Of a DNA stretch of 64,000 nucleotides, positions 56,242 to 64,000 are shown piece after piece. The stretch is taken from positions 620,001 through 684,000 of the forward strand of contig NZ_SLVF01000003.1 of assembly GCF_004345365.1 (NCBI RefSeq), read 5' to 3'. Made by a program: the position numbers and the translations under genes. The number at the start of each line of letters is the position of its first letter. The first letter of the stretch is position 1. The notes under the pieces are model-generated. The model ran no database searches. It was given only the letters and a program-made list of their open reading frames with translations, and had not been told where the DNA came from. The stretch is from Kribbella sp. VKM Ac-2568 (GTDB lineage: Bacteria > Actinomycetota > Actinomycetes > Propionibacteriales > Kribbellaceae).

Positions 56242-58134
56242 ATGACGACCACCGCCAGCCCTGCCCATACCGAATCCGTATCCGCAACGGCTGGCCTCAG
56301 CGCCGAGGCCGCAGCTACCACCCCCACGACCTTCGACCTGAGTAACGCGCCGACCGAGCACGCGGGCCTGCTGGCCTGGGTCGCCGAGGTCGCCGACCTC
56401 ACCCAGCCCGACCGGATCCACTGGGTGGACGGCTCGGACGCGGAGTACAAGGTGCTCACCGACGAGCTGATCGCCGGCGGCACGCTGGTCCGGCTGAACG
56501 ACGAGAAGAAGCCGAACTCCTTCTGGGCCCGCACCGACCCGTCCGACGTCGCGCGGGTCGAGCAGCGCACCTTCATCTGTTCGGTCGACGAGGCCGACGC
56601 CGGCCCGACCAACAACTGGATGGCGCCGGCCGAGATGAAGGCCCTGATGACGGAGCTCTACCGGGGCTCCATGAAGGGCCGGACGCTGTACGTCGTGCCG
56701 TTCTGCATGGGCCCGCTGACGGCGGAGAAGCCGATGTTCGGGGTCGAGATCACCGACTCGGCGTACGTGGTCGCCTCGATGCGGATCATGGCGCGCACCG
56801 GCTCCGAAGTACTGGCGAAGATGGGCACGGACGCGAAGTACGTGCCGTGTCTGCACTCTGTCGGCGCGCCGCTCGAGCCGGGGCAGAAGGACGTGCCGTG
56901 GCCGTGCAACGACGAGAAGTACATCGTGCAGTTCCCCGAGGAGCGGACCATCTGGTCGTACGGCTCGGGCTACGGCGGCAACTCGCTGCTGGGCAAGAAG
57001 TGCTACTCGCTGCGGATCGCCTCGGCGATGGCCCGCGACGAGGGCTGGCTGGCCGAGCACATGCTGATCCTGAAGCTGATCTCGCCGGAGAAGAAGGTCC
57101 ACTACATCGCGGCCGCGTTCCCGAGCGCCTGCGGCAAGACCAACCTGGCGATGCTCGACCCGACGCTGGAGGGCTGGGAGGTCGAGACGCTCGGCGACGA
57201 CATCGCCTGGATGCGCTTCGGTTCAGATGGGCGTTTGTACGCCGTCAACCCGGAGTTCGGGCTGTTCGGTGTTGCCCCGGGCACCGGCTGGAAGACCAAC
57301 CCGAACGCGATGCGCACGATCGAGAAGGGCAACTCGCTCTTCACCAACGTGGCGCTGACCGACGACGGTGACGTCTGGTGGGAGGGCTACTCGCAGACCC
57401 CGCCGAACCACCTGACCGACTGGAAGGGCCGGGAGTGGACGCCGGAGTCAGACGAGCTCTCGTCCCACCCGAACAGCCGGTTCTGCACCCCGATCAAGCA
57501 GTGCCCGATCATCGCCGACGAGTACGAGGACCCGAACGGCGTACCGATCTCGGCGATCATCTTCGGCGGCCGGCGCGCGACCACGGTGCCGCTGGTGACC
57601 GAGTCGCGGGACTGGGACCACGGCGTCTTCATGGGCGCGACGCTGTCGTCCGAGACGACCGCCGCGGCGGTCGGCGAGGTGGGCGTCGTACGGCGCGACC
57701 CGATGGCGATGCTGCCGTTCCTCGGCTACAACGCCGGTGACTACCTGAACCACTGGCTGACCGTCGGCAAGGACAACGACGCGTCCAAGCTGCCGAAGAT
57801 CTTCTACGTGAACTGGTTCCGCAAGGACGAGGCCGGCAAGTTCGTCTGGCCGGGCTTCAGCGAGAACGGCCGGGTGCTCAAGTGGGTGATCGAGCGCCTC
57901 GAGGGCCAGGCGGCCGCGGTCGAGACCCCGATCGGCCGCGTGCCGACCACCGACGCGCTCGACGTCACCGGGCTGGACCTCAGCGTCGAGGCCCTGCAGG
58001 TCGCGCTGAACGTGGACGACGAGGAGTGGAAGGCCGAGATCCCGCTGATCGAGGAGTGGTTCGACAAGCTCGGCGACAAGGTCCCGGCCGCACTCAAGCT
58101 TGAGCTCGACGGCCTGAAGGCCCGCCTGGGCTGA
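56242..58134 (+). CDS. pckG: Phosphoenolpyruvate carboxykinase (GTP)
   Basis: 630 aa, the usual length. Converts oxaloacetate + GTP to PEP + CO2 + GDP in gluconeogenesis. Kinase-1 loop [12 protein letters not shown], kinase-2 [10 protein letters not shown], the R-loop and the N-terminal [20 protein letters not shown] and FCMGP segments are present. The N-terminal 40 residues are an Ala/Thr-rich extension. ATG 56242 is chosen because GAGAGGGA is upstream and the further upstream frame is not protein-like. A strong hairpin terminates it. Confidence 0.97.
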   Translation: MTTTASPAHTESVSATAGLSAEAAATTPTTFDLSNAPTEHAGLLAWVAEVADLTQPDRIHWVDGSDAEYKVLTDELIAGGTLVRLNDEKKPNSFWARTDPSDVARVEQRTFICSVDEADAGPTNNWMAPAEMKALMTELYRGSMKGRTLYVVPFCMGPLTAEKPMFGVEITDSAYVVASMRIMARTGSEVLAKMGTDAKYVPCLHSVGAPLEPGQKDVPWPCNDEKYIVQFPEERTIWSYGSGYGGNSLLGKKCYSLRIASAMARDEGWLAEHMLILKLISPEKKVHYIAAAFPSACGKTNLAMLDPTLEGWEVETLGDDIAWMRFGSDGRLYAVNPEFGLFGVAPGTGWKTNPNAMRTIEKGNSLFTNVALTDDGDVWWEGYSQTPPNHLTDWKGREWTPESDELSSHPNSRFCTPIKQCPIIADEYEDPNGVPISAIIFGGRRATTVPLVTESRDWDHGVFMGATLSSETTAAAVGEVGVVRRDPMAMLPFLGYNAGDYLNHWLTVGKDNDASKLPKIFYVNWFRKDEAGKFVWPGFSENGRVLKWVIERLEGQAAAVETPIGRVPTTDALDVTGLDLSVEALQVALNVDDEEWKAEIPLIEEWFDKLGDKVPAALKLELDGLKARLG

Positions 58135-58183
58135 GCCCTCAGTACTCCGACAGCTGACCCGGAAGCCAGCCCGTCGGACTGCA

Positions 58184-58218
58184 AGCGAAGCGCCCCGGCC
58201 CAGCCGGGGCGCTTCGCT
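58184..58218 (+). terminator. Terminator of pckG, 16-bp stem
   Basis: AGCGAAGCGCCCCGGC pairs perfectly with GCCGGGGCGCTTCGCT; 50 bases after the pckG stop. Confidence 0.85.
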
Positions 58219-58271
58219 GTTCCCGTCCTGCGTACGCCGGCCGCCCGCTCCCCTGACCCGCCTGGCGAGGG

Positions 58272-58304
58272 TCTTGATAGAGCTGCCGCGACTCTTGATA
58301 GAGC
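58272..58304. repeat. Two TCTTGATAGAGC repeats, 21 bp apart
   Basis: Identical 12-mers at 58272-58283 and 58293-58304, one start-to-start period of two helical turns. They lie in the gap after pckG (58219-58596), which holds no other gene or hairpin I can support. They could be regulator half-sites. Confidence 0.4.
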
Positions 58305-58596
58305 ATCGCGAGGAACCGCCGGCGAACCTTGAAGCCGATTCCGGGGACGCCTTGGATCGTTAGGTGTTCACCCGTTCGCGACGAATCGACCAGCGACCCA
58401 TCGGATGCCGTAGCTCGTACACGGCACGCAAGCCGGCGCTGGATCGCGGTGACGGTCGGGCCCTGGCCGGTCCGAATGGCGAGGCCAGGCGCAGTGCGCT
58501 TCGCAGTACCGCGGGGGCTGGTGGCGGGTTAGTTTCACCGGCCGCGTTGAGCAAGCCGATGGACTGCGGCCCTCAGCGAACTGTTGGCTGCCGCGC

Positions 58597-58821
58597 TCAG
58601 CAGTGGGGGCCGAGTTGGTCGAAGGGGACTCGGCGAGTCAGTTCGTGCCCTCCTGCGTCTGTGTACTGGATCAGGGCGATCCAGCCGTTGCCGCAATGCA
58701 GGCGGCCGATCAGCCAGGCGGAGCGCCAGTCGTCGTCAGCCAGCGCGACGACGTGCGCGGGAAGTTCCAGTCCCAGGATCGATCGGAGGTCCAGCTGCGG
58801 CCGGACGGCCGAGTCCGTCAT
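58597..58821 (-). CDS. Small hypothetical protein, 74 aa
   Basis: Starts MTDSAVRPQLDLRSILGLEL and contains DDWRSAWLIGRLHCGNGWIALIQYTDAGG, a compact mixed alpha/beta sequence. ATG 58821 follows GAGAGGG. High third-position GC and sensible composition support a real gene. Function unknown. Confidence 0.6.
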   Translation of the reverse strand: MTDSAVRPQLDLRSILGLELPAHVVALADDDWRSAWLIGRLHCGNGWIALIQYTDAGGHELTRRVPFDQLGPHC

Positions 58822-59015
58822 CACCACCACACCCTCTCGTGAGGCCTTCGAATAGAACCGGCACCCCGTTCTCCGAACCGCGGCCTCACGAACCGGGCGT
58901 CCCCGACACTACCCAGACCGATGCCGCTCGCGCGGCCTTCTGCGCACCGCGAAGTTGCCACGGAAGCGTTACGAAGAACCTCCCGTCAGGCGTCACCCGG
59001 CACTAGGTTGGCCTG

Positions 59016-59909
59016 ATGAAGGTTGGCGTGATGCTTCCGGTGGGTGGTTCGGACGGACCTGGCGGGCGGATGCCTGAATGGGATGACGTTCGCCGGATAG
59101 CGGAGTCGGCGGAGGAGGCCGGGCTCGACTCGGTCTGGCTCGCTGACCACTTCTTCTACCGGGCCCCCGACGGTACGACGTACGGCATGCACGAGGCGTG
59201 GACGTTGCTCAGTGCGGTGGCCGCAGTGACGGACCGGGTGGAGCTCGGCACGATGGTGCTGTGCGCGTCGTTCCGCGACCCCGGGCTGGTCGCGAAGATG
59301 GCCGCGACGATCGACGAGGTCTCCGACGGCCGCCTGATCCTCGGAGTCGGCGCCGGCTGGCACGACCCGGAGTACGAGGCCAACGGGTTGCCGACCGATC
59401 ACCGCGTCGGCCGGTTCGCGGAGTGGCTGGAGATCGTCGCGCGACTGGTCCGCGGCGAGACCGTCACCTTCGACGGGAAGTATCACCAGGTCCACGAGGC
59501 CGCACTCGAGCCGCCCGCACCCCGGCGGATCCCGATCCTGGTCGCGGCCCGGCAGCCGCGCATGCTGGACCTGACCGCGCGCTGGGCCGACTCCTGGAAC
59601 ACGGCGTGGTTCGGCACGGTCGACGATCGGGTCAAGGGCAGGCTGCGCGAGTTCCAGTCGGCGCTCGCCACGGCGGGGCGACCGGAGAACGAGGTGACGA
59701 AAACTGTCGGCCTCAGCGTCCGCGACCCCAACCAGCCCGCGGTCCCAGAGCCGGACGACCACGCCTTCGCCGGCACCGTCGAAGACCTCGCCACCCTCTT
59801 CAAGGACTACGAGTCCCTCGGCGTCGAGCACCTCATCGTCGGCATGGAGCCAATGAGCCCCCGCTCAGTAGAACGCCTAGCCGAAGCCAAGCGCCTGGCC
59901 ACCGCCTGA
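59016..59909 (+). CDS. LLM-class F420- or flavin-dependent oxidoreductase
   Basis: 297 aa luciferase-like TIM barrel: MKVGVMLPVGGSDGPGGRMP, DSVWLADHFFYR, LGVGAGWHDPEYEANGLP, PILVAARQPRMLDLTARWAD. The ADH-type motif fits F420-using members as well as flavin-using ones, and FGD nearby shows F420 is available. Substrate unknown. Single gene. Confidence 0.88.
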   Translation: MKVGVMLPVGGSDGPGGRMPEWDDVRRIAESAEEAGLDSVWLADHFFYRAPDGTTYGMHEAWTLLSAVAAVTDRVELGTMVLCASFRDPGLVAKMAATIDEVSDGRLILGVGAGWHDPEYEANGLPTDHRVGRFAEWLEIVARLVRGETVTFDGKYHQVHEAALEPPAPRRIPILVAARQPRMLDLTARWADSWNTAWFGTVDDRVKGRLREFQSALATAGRPENEVTKTVGLSVRDPNQPAVPEPDDHAFAGTVEDLATLFKDYESLGVEHLIVGMEPMSPRSVERLAEAKRLATA

Positions 59910-60095
59910 CCCCGTACTCCGCCCACGCGGCGGAGAGGCCGGAGGTGGCTTCCGCCGGGTGAGTGGAGCGGCTGTGTGAAGCCGTGTGCCTGGCAATTGC
60001 TGAGATCGCGCGAGTGGCGTACGGAAAAACAGGAAGTAGATTCGCGGCGCGGCGACGGAGGAGCCGCCCGGGGCCGCAGTACCCGCGGAAACGGC

Positions 60096-60129
60096 GAGAG
60101 CCGCCTGCGCGTTGGCGCTGGCGGCTCTC
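60096..60129 (-). terminator. Terminator downstream of tRNA-Ser(GCT)
   Basis: GAGAGCCGCC pairs with GGCGGCTCTC around a 14-nt loop, six bases after the tRNA 3' end on the minus strand. Confidence 0.75.
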
Positions 60130-60135
60130 TGTACT

Positions 60136-60226
60136 GCGGAGGCGGGGGGATTTGAACCCCCGAGAGGGGATTACCCTCAACCCGCTTAGCAGGCGGGCGC
60201 CATCGACCGGACTAGGCGACGCCTCC
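60136..60226 (-). tRNA. tRNA-Ser (anticodon GCT)
   Basis: 91-nt class II tRNA. Acceptor GGAGGCG pairs with CGCCTCC, discriminator G, CCA not encoded. Anticodon loop CTGCTAA gives GCT, reading AGC/AGU. A long variable arm and T-arm GGGGG-TTCAAAT-CCCCC complete the fold. Confidence 0.96.
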
Positions 60227-60472
60227 TCCGACGGTCCCCGTGGGGACGCGACGACGGCCAAGACTATCCGGAGAGGTGGGTCGTGGGCAAAGCGGGTGGC
60301 AGTCGCCTTGGGTGTGTCGACCACCACCCCTGTAATCTGGCCGAATCGACGGGGTCGGTAGCGTCAGGAAACGAATGAACGTCAACCAAGGAGGCCGTGC
60401 CGGCGTCTGAACAATCGAGGGCCGTGATCACGGCCCGGCACGCCGTCACGTCGTCGATCAGGGAACGGAGCC

Positions 60473-62050
60473 ATGTCGCGGAGTACTCGCGCAGCAGGAC
60501 GCAGGTCCGCGCCTAGAGCCACCCGAGCCCGTCACCGGTCACATCGAGCCAGAACCACCTCGAAGGCGATGGGCCTCACGCTGGTCAGCGCGCTGATCCC
60601 GGGCCTGGGCTTCGTGATGGGCGGCCGGGTGAAGCTGGGCGCGTTCATCATGACGCTGAGCGTCGGGTTGCTCGCGATCGGTGCCTACATCGGCCTGACC
60701 AAGCGCGACTCGATCCTTGCCCTGGCGGTGGACCCGAGCCAGTTGCTGATCGCCACCTCCGGGGTGGTGCTGCTCGGCTTCTTCTGGATCTGCATCGTGG
60801 TCTCCTCGCACAAGCTGCTCCGCCCGGTCAGCCTGACCGCGACCGGCCGGCTGGCGGGCTCCATGTTCGTCGGGCTGCTGTGCTTCGGCATCGCCGTACC
60901 GACCACCGTCGCCGCGCAGACCGTGATGGCGCAGCGCGACCTGGTCGGCAGCGTGTTCCAGTCGGAGGGCAACTCCAAGAGCGCCACCCGGCCCAAGGTC
61001 GAGGACAAGAAGGACCCGTGGGCGGACACCCCCCGGCTGAACCTGCTGCTCCTCGGCGCGGACGACGGCGTCGGCCGCGAGGGCACCCGCACCGACACGG
61101 TGATCGTGGCGAGCATCGACACCAAGACCGGTGACACCTCGCTGATCTCGCTGAGCCGGAACTTCATGCGGATGCCGTTCCCCGAGGACTCCCCGCTGCA
61201 CAAGAAGTTCCCTGACGGCTACTGGGATCCGAGCCTCGGCAACGTCGAGCAGCCGGAGTTCTACCTGGACTCGATGTACGACAACATCCCGAAGAAGTAC
61301 CCCCACATCCTGGGACCGTCCGACAACGAGGGCGCGGACGTGATGAAGGTGTCGGTGGGAGAGGCGATGGGCCTCGACATCGACTACTACATGCAGGTCA
61401 ACCTCAAGGGCTTCGAGCAGATCGTCGACGCGCTCGGCGGGATCACCGTCAACATCAACTACAAGGTCCCGATCGGCGGCGACTACGGCGAGGGCCCGGG
61501 GTCGAACAGCGAGCGCAAGCCGTCCGGTTACCTGGAGCCCGGCCCGAACCAGAAGCTGAACGGGCACGACGCGCTCTGGTTCGCCCGCGGCCGCTACGGC
61601 CTGAGCGACCCGTCCCGGCAGGAGCGGCAACGCTGCACGATCCACGCGATCGTGAACAGCGCGAACCCCAAGACCCTGGTGACGAAGTACCAGGCGATCG
61701 CCTCGGCCAGCAAGCAGTTGCTGCGCACCGACATCCCGCAGGAGATCCTGCCGGCGTTCATCGAGCTCGGCCTGAAGGTGAAGAACGCCAGCGTCTCCAA
61801 CGTCGACCTGGACAAGAGCAAGAACTTCCCGACCGGCAAGAACCCTGACTACGAGGCGATGCGCGAGATCGTGCAGAAGGCGATCGAGCCGAAGACGAAG
61901 CCGGTCGCCTCGACCCCGTCCAAGACGCCGTCCAGCACGACGACCAAGAAGCCGGGCAAGCAGACCTCCACCCCACCCAAGCCCGAGGCCGGCACCCCGC
62001 AGAACCTGAACGACGCCTGCGCCTACGACCCCTCCCAGACCGGCAACTGA
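60473..62050 (+). CDS. LytR-CpsA-Psr (LCP) family cell-wall protein
   Basis: 525 aa. Several hydrophobic segments in the first ~155 residues anchor it, more than the single one usual for the family. The LCP domain (~190-430) shows LNLLLLGADDGVGREGTRTDT, LISLSRNF and VDALGGITVNINYKV, with the arginines that bind polyprenyl phosphate. It transfers teichoic or arabinogalactan-type polymers onto peptidoglycan. A Thr/Lys/Pro-rich tail follows. No other wall gene is adjacent. Confidence 0.9.
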   Translation: MSRSTRAAGRRSAPRATRARHRSHRARTTSKAMGLTLVSALIPGLGFVMGGRVKLGAFIMTLSVGLLAIGAYIGLTKRDSILALAVDPSQLLIATSGVVLLGFFWICIVVSSHKLLRPVSLTATGRLAGSMFVGLLCFGIAVPTTVAAQTVMAQRDLVGSVFQSEGNSKSATRPKVEDKKDPWADTPRLNLLLLGADDGVGREGTRTDTVIVASIDTKTGDTSLISLSRNFMRMPFPEDSPLHKKFPDGYWDPSLGNVEQPEFYLDSMYDNIPKKYPHILGPSDNEGADVMKVSVGEAMGLDIDYYMQVNLKGFEQIVDALGGITVNINYKVPIGGDYGEGPGSNSERKPSGYLEPGPNQKLNGHDALWFARGRYGLSDPSRQERQRCTIHAIVNSANPKTLVTKYQAIASASKQLLRTDIPQEILPAFIELGLKVKNASVSNVDLDKSKNFPTGKNPDYEAMREIVQKAIEPKTKPVASTPSKTPSSTTTKKPGKQTSTPPKPEAGTPQNLNDACAYDPSQTGN

Positions 62051-62052
62051 CC

Positions 62053-62093
62053 CGTACTGCGAACCGCCCGCGGCCGGGGTGGTTCGCAGTACG
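62053..62093. terminator. Terminator hairpin (CGTACTGCGAACC / GGTTCGCAGTACG)
   Basis: Thirteen-base perfect arms with a 15-nt loop, immediately after the LCP stop. Confidence 0.75.
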
Positions 62094-62116
62094 CGGCAGG
62101 AAGCTGTGGCCGGAGT

Positions 62117-62236
62117 GTGAGTGATCCCACGCACGGGAGACTGCCGGCGCGAGCGGATTCGGGCGACAACTGGAAGATCAGCCTGGCCAAGACCGAGAGC
62201 GGCAACGCCCTCACCGGCGCGGTCCCCGCCTTCTGA
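62117..62236 (+). pseudogene. Gene tail or micro-ORF ending GDNWKISLAKTESG...
   Basis: A 39-codon frame from GTG 62117 reads VSDPTHGRLPARADSGDNWK and ends SLAKTESGNALTGAVPAF. The last 25 residues look like the end of a normal protein; the first part does not. It is probably the 3' end of a deleted gene, or a small protein. Not assigned. Confidence 0.3.
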
Positions 62237-62284
62237 GCCGGACCGGGGTCAGCCGGTCCATCGCCGCGATGAGATCCTTGCCCG

Positions 62285-62743
62285 ATGCGTACGACGTACC
62301 GGATGCGGCCCGGGCGGTTCCTGGGGATCCCGGCCGCCGGGTTGATCATCCTTGGCGTGGCGGCGGTGCTCTGGGCGTTCGGGGCGCCGGCCGCCGCGGT
62401 GGCGGTGTTCGTCACCCTGGGCGGGCTGATCGTGCTCGCCGGGTTGTGGATCCTGCTCCGGCCGCCGGTGCTGCTGAAGTTGAGCGACGACGAGGTCGAG
62501 GTACGCGGACTGCGCACCTCCTGGACGGACATCACCGAGGTCGGCCGGGTCGACAGCACCCAGGGCGTGGCGGTCGCGCTCCGGACGAAGGAGCCCGAGC
62601 ACTCGGTCCTGGTCCCGCTGCGCTGGCTTGCACCGGCGCAGGCCGGGAAGCTCGAGACGGAACTGCGCGAGCGGCTCAACAAGGCCCACGGCTACACCAT
62701 CTGGGACGGGACTGCCGGTGAGCCGGACGACCGCGCAGAATGA
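62285..62743 (+). CDS. Small membrane protein with PH-like domain
   Basis: 152 aa: two N-terminal transmembrane helices (~13-33, ~38-60) followed by a bacterial PH-like domain (LKLSDDEVEVRGLRTSWTDITEV, SVLVPLRWLAPAQA). Same layout as the 35184-35654 protein. Function unknown. Confidence 0.75.
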   Translation: MRTTYRMRPGRFLGIPAAGLIILGVAAVLWAFGAPAAAVAVFVTLGGLIVLAGLWILLRPPVLLKLSDDEVEVRGLRTSWTDITEVGRVDSTQGVAVALRTKEPEHSVLVPLRWLAPAQAGKLETELRERLNKAHGYTIWDGTAGEPDDRAE

Positions 62744-62751
62744 GCTCATTC
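62738..62751. promoter_or_regulatory. Perfect palindrome GAATGAGCTCATTC before the esterase gene
   Basis: Fourteen bases, fully symmetric, overlapping the stop of the PH-like gene and 42 bp before the esterase start. Two GCTGACA repeats follow at 62758 and 62770. Likely operator of the esterase gene. Confidence 0.5.
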
Positions 62752-62792
62752 GATTGAGCTGACAGTTGCGCTGACAAGGGAGCACCGAAGCC

Positions 62793-63752
62793 GTGTTGTC
62801 GTTCGAGATGTCGTCCGAGGAACTGCTCGCCTACCAGGGGACGAACCCCAGGCCCGCGGATTTCGACCAGTTCTGGGAGAAGGCGCTGGCGGAGCTGGCC
62901 GCGACCGACCCGGAGACCGAGTTCACCGAGGCGACGGACTTCCCGTTGCCGTTCGCGCGGACCGAGCACCTGTACTTCACCGGCACCGGCGGCTACCGGG
63001 TGCACGCGAAGGTGATTCGCCCGCATCAGGCCGAAGGGCCCGCAGTCCTGATCTTCCACGGGTACGGCGGTGAGCAGCCGAAGTGGGTCGACCTGCTTCC
63101 GTACGCCGCCCGCGGGTTCACCGTGGCCGCGCTGGATGTCCGCGAGCAGGTCGCGTTCCGGACGGATTCACAGCAGGCCAACAGCTTCTCACTGCGCAAC
63201 CACCTGGTCGAAGGCCTCGACGGCGGTCCGGAGAGCCTGCTGTACCGGCACGTATTCCTGGACACGCGGCGGCTCGCGGACATCATCGGCGGCCTGCCCG
63301 AGGTGGACGCCACCCGGATCGGCACCACCGGCTGGAGCCAGGGTGGCGGGCTCAGCCTGGTCTGCGCCGCGCTCACGCCGGGGATCAAGTACACGGCGAG
63401 CGTGTACCCGTTCCTGACCGACTACCAGCGCGCGTGGGAGCTCAACCTGGAGAAGGCGCCGTACGACGAGATCACCACCTGGTTCAAGAAGCGCGATCCC
63501 CGGCACCTGCGCGAGCAGGAAGTGTTCACGACCCTCGGCTACATCGACCTGCAGCACCTCGCGCCGCGGATCCAGGCCGAGGTGACGCTGTACGTCGGCC
63601 TCGAGGATCAGGTCTGCCCGCCGTCGACGCAGTACGCGGCCTACAACAAGCTGACGACGGCCAAGCAGCTCCGCGTCTACCCGGATTTCGGCCACGACGA
63701 CCTGCCCGGCGCCTTCGACGAGATCTTCCAGACCTTCAGCCAGAGGCTCTGA
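62793..63752 (+). CDS. Acetyl xylan esterase/cephalosporin-C deacetylase family (CE7) protein
   Basis: 319 aa alpha/beta hydrolase of the CE7 type. Nucleophile Ser in GWSQGGG, Asp in GLEDQVCPPST, His in DFGHDD; RTEHLYFTGTGGYRVHAK and HGYGGEQPKW are conserved. It removes acetyl groups from xylo-oligosaccharides or related compounds inside the cell. GTG 62793 is used; an in-frame ATG five codons later is possible. Transcription probably starts after the palindrome at 62738. Confidence 0.9.
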   Translation: MLSFEMSSEELLAYQGTNPRPADFDQFWEKALAELAATDPETEFTEATDFPLPFARTEHLYFTGTGGYRVHAKVIRPHQAEGPAVLIFHGYGGEQPKWVDLLPYAARGFTVAALDVREQVAFRTDSQQANSFSLRNHLVEGLDGGPESLLYRHVFLDTRRLADIIGGLPEVDATRIGTTGWSQGGGLSLVCAALTPGIKYTASVYPFLTDYQRAWELNLEKAPYDEITTWFKKRDPRHLREQEVFTTLGYIDLQHLAPRIQAEVTLYVGLEDQVCPPSTQYAAYNKLTTAKQLRVYPDFGHDDLPGAFDEIFQTFSQRL

Positions 63753-63775
63753 CGCTGTAATCCCCTCGGTAGCCC

Positions 63776-63815
63776 CGCAGTACCCGCCACCACCTGATGA
63801 TTGGTGAGTACTGCG
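63776..63815. terminator. Imperfect terminator hairpin (CGCAGTAC / GTACTGCG)
   Basis: Eight-base outer arms with an inner CACC/GGTG helix, 24 bp after the esterase stop; convergent with the partial gene at the right edge. Confidence 0.6.
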
Positions 63816-63833
63816 CGGCCGCCTTGGGATTGT

Positions 63834-64000
63834 TCAGTTCGCTTCCTTGCCGACCCAGTAGTGCCAGGGTGGTGACGCCACTGGTGACCGGGTCAGACCG
63901 TCCGGCCAGGTGGCCGGCAGGTCGTGACTCCGAGCCGCGTACAGAACCACCTCCGATGCTGTTCGGTCCCCTCGCACGGCGACCCTGGCGGCTGTCTCGG
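63834..64000 (-). CDS. Partial gene at the window edge (C-terminus)
   Basis: A minus-strand frame open to the window end terminates at TGA 63834-63836 and encodes ETAARVAVRGDRTASEVVLY, then ARSHDLPATWPDGLTRSP and HYWVGKEAN. Composition and codon usage look coding. The protein cannot be identified from 54 residues. Confidence 0.55.
   Translation of the reverse strand, partial: ETAARVAVRGDRTASEVVLYAARSHDLPATWPDGLTRSPVASPPWHYWVGKEAN

Noticed and set aside
60539..62134. 531-codon antisense frame across the LCP gene
   Set aside because: Low-complexity R/H/V/D sequence with no motifs. The LCP frame on the other strand is unmistakable.

Overview
The window is about 70% GC and fully bacterial. It suggests a high-GC Gram-positive actinobacterium. 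The evidence is a coenzyme-F420-dependent glucose-6-phosphate dehydrogenase plus two further luciferase-like oxidoreductases, an actinobacterial-type MenB, GTP-dependent PEP carboxykinase, a Rv1264-like adenylate cyclase, an LCP cell-wall protein, frequent GTG/TTG starts and Tat signals. Gene content (GH95, LacI regulators, a DUF993 sugar operon) fits the Nocardioidaceae, and Kribbella is my best guess. That is an inference from style, not a database match.

Layout. 0-6 kb is housekeeping: a K+/H+ antiporter, tRNA-Ser(CGA), tadA with its partner, a 56-aa gene, upp, a Tat-exported TagC-like propeller protein and menB. 6-12 kb is a LacI regulator divergent from an S15 peptidase and a GH95 fucosidase. 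11.8-18.1 kb holds regulators: AraC-DinB, PadR with a HAAS-type membrane protein, a flavin reductase-GNAT fusion divergent from MarR across two operators, and an adenylate cyclase overlapping a cyclic-nucleotide receptor gene. 18.2-22.7 kb has a riboflavin synthase-DHBP synthase fusion and a STAS / SpoIIE phosphatase / B12-sensor operon. 24.5-29.4 kb is a sugar-catabolic operon (cupin, Gfo/Idh, DUF993, two TIM-barrel isomerases) behind a sigma70-like promoter and a near-consensus LacI-type operator.

29.6-48.7 kb is mostly single genes: a collagen-like secreted protein, XRE, a DUF1906 protein, a GAF-PAS-GGDEF cyclase with a structured leader, several GNATs, LLM and flavin reductases, FGD, a nitrilase and DUF72. 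Gene remnants are scattered through this part. 48.7-53.2 kb is accessory: a two-gene cassette (membrane GAF-like protein plus a 59-aa protein), a largely non-coding stretch, and a 2.1-kb relic of an integrative element in tRNA-Arg(ACG). The relic has 45-bp att repeats, paired arm-type repeats, a broken integrase and a 149-nt fold-back. 53.3-64 kb returns to the core: a membrane pair with kinase-like remnant sequence, pckG, an LLM oxidoreductase, tRNA-Ser(GCT), an LCP protein, a PH-like membrane protein, a CE7-type esterase and a partial gene at the right edge.

The most unusual items are the RibE-RibB fusion with an altered catalytic loop, the B12 sensor/SpoIIE/STAS operon, the 149-nt fold-back inside the tRNA-Arg element, the GAF-like membrane cassette at 49-50 kb, and the structured leader of the GGDEF gene. 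No CRISPR array, intact insertion sequence or recognised defence system was seen.
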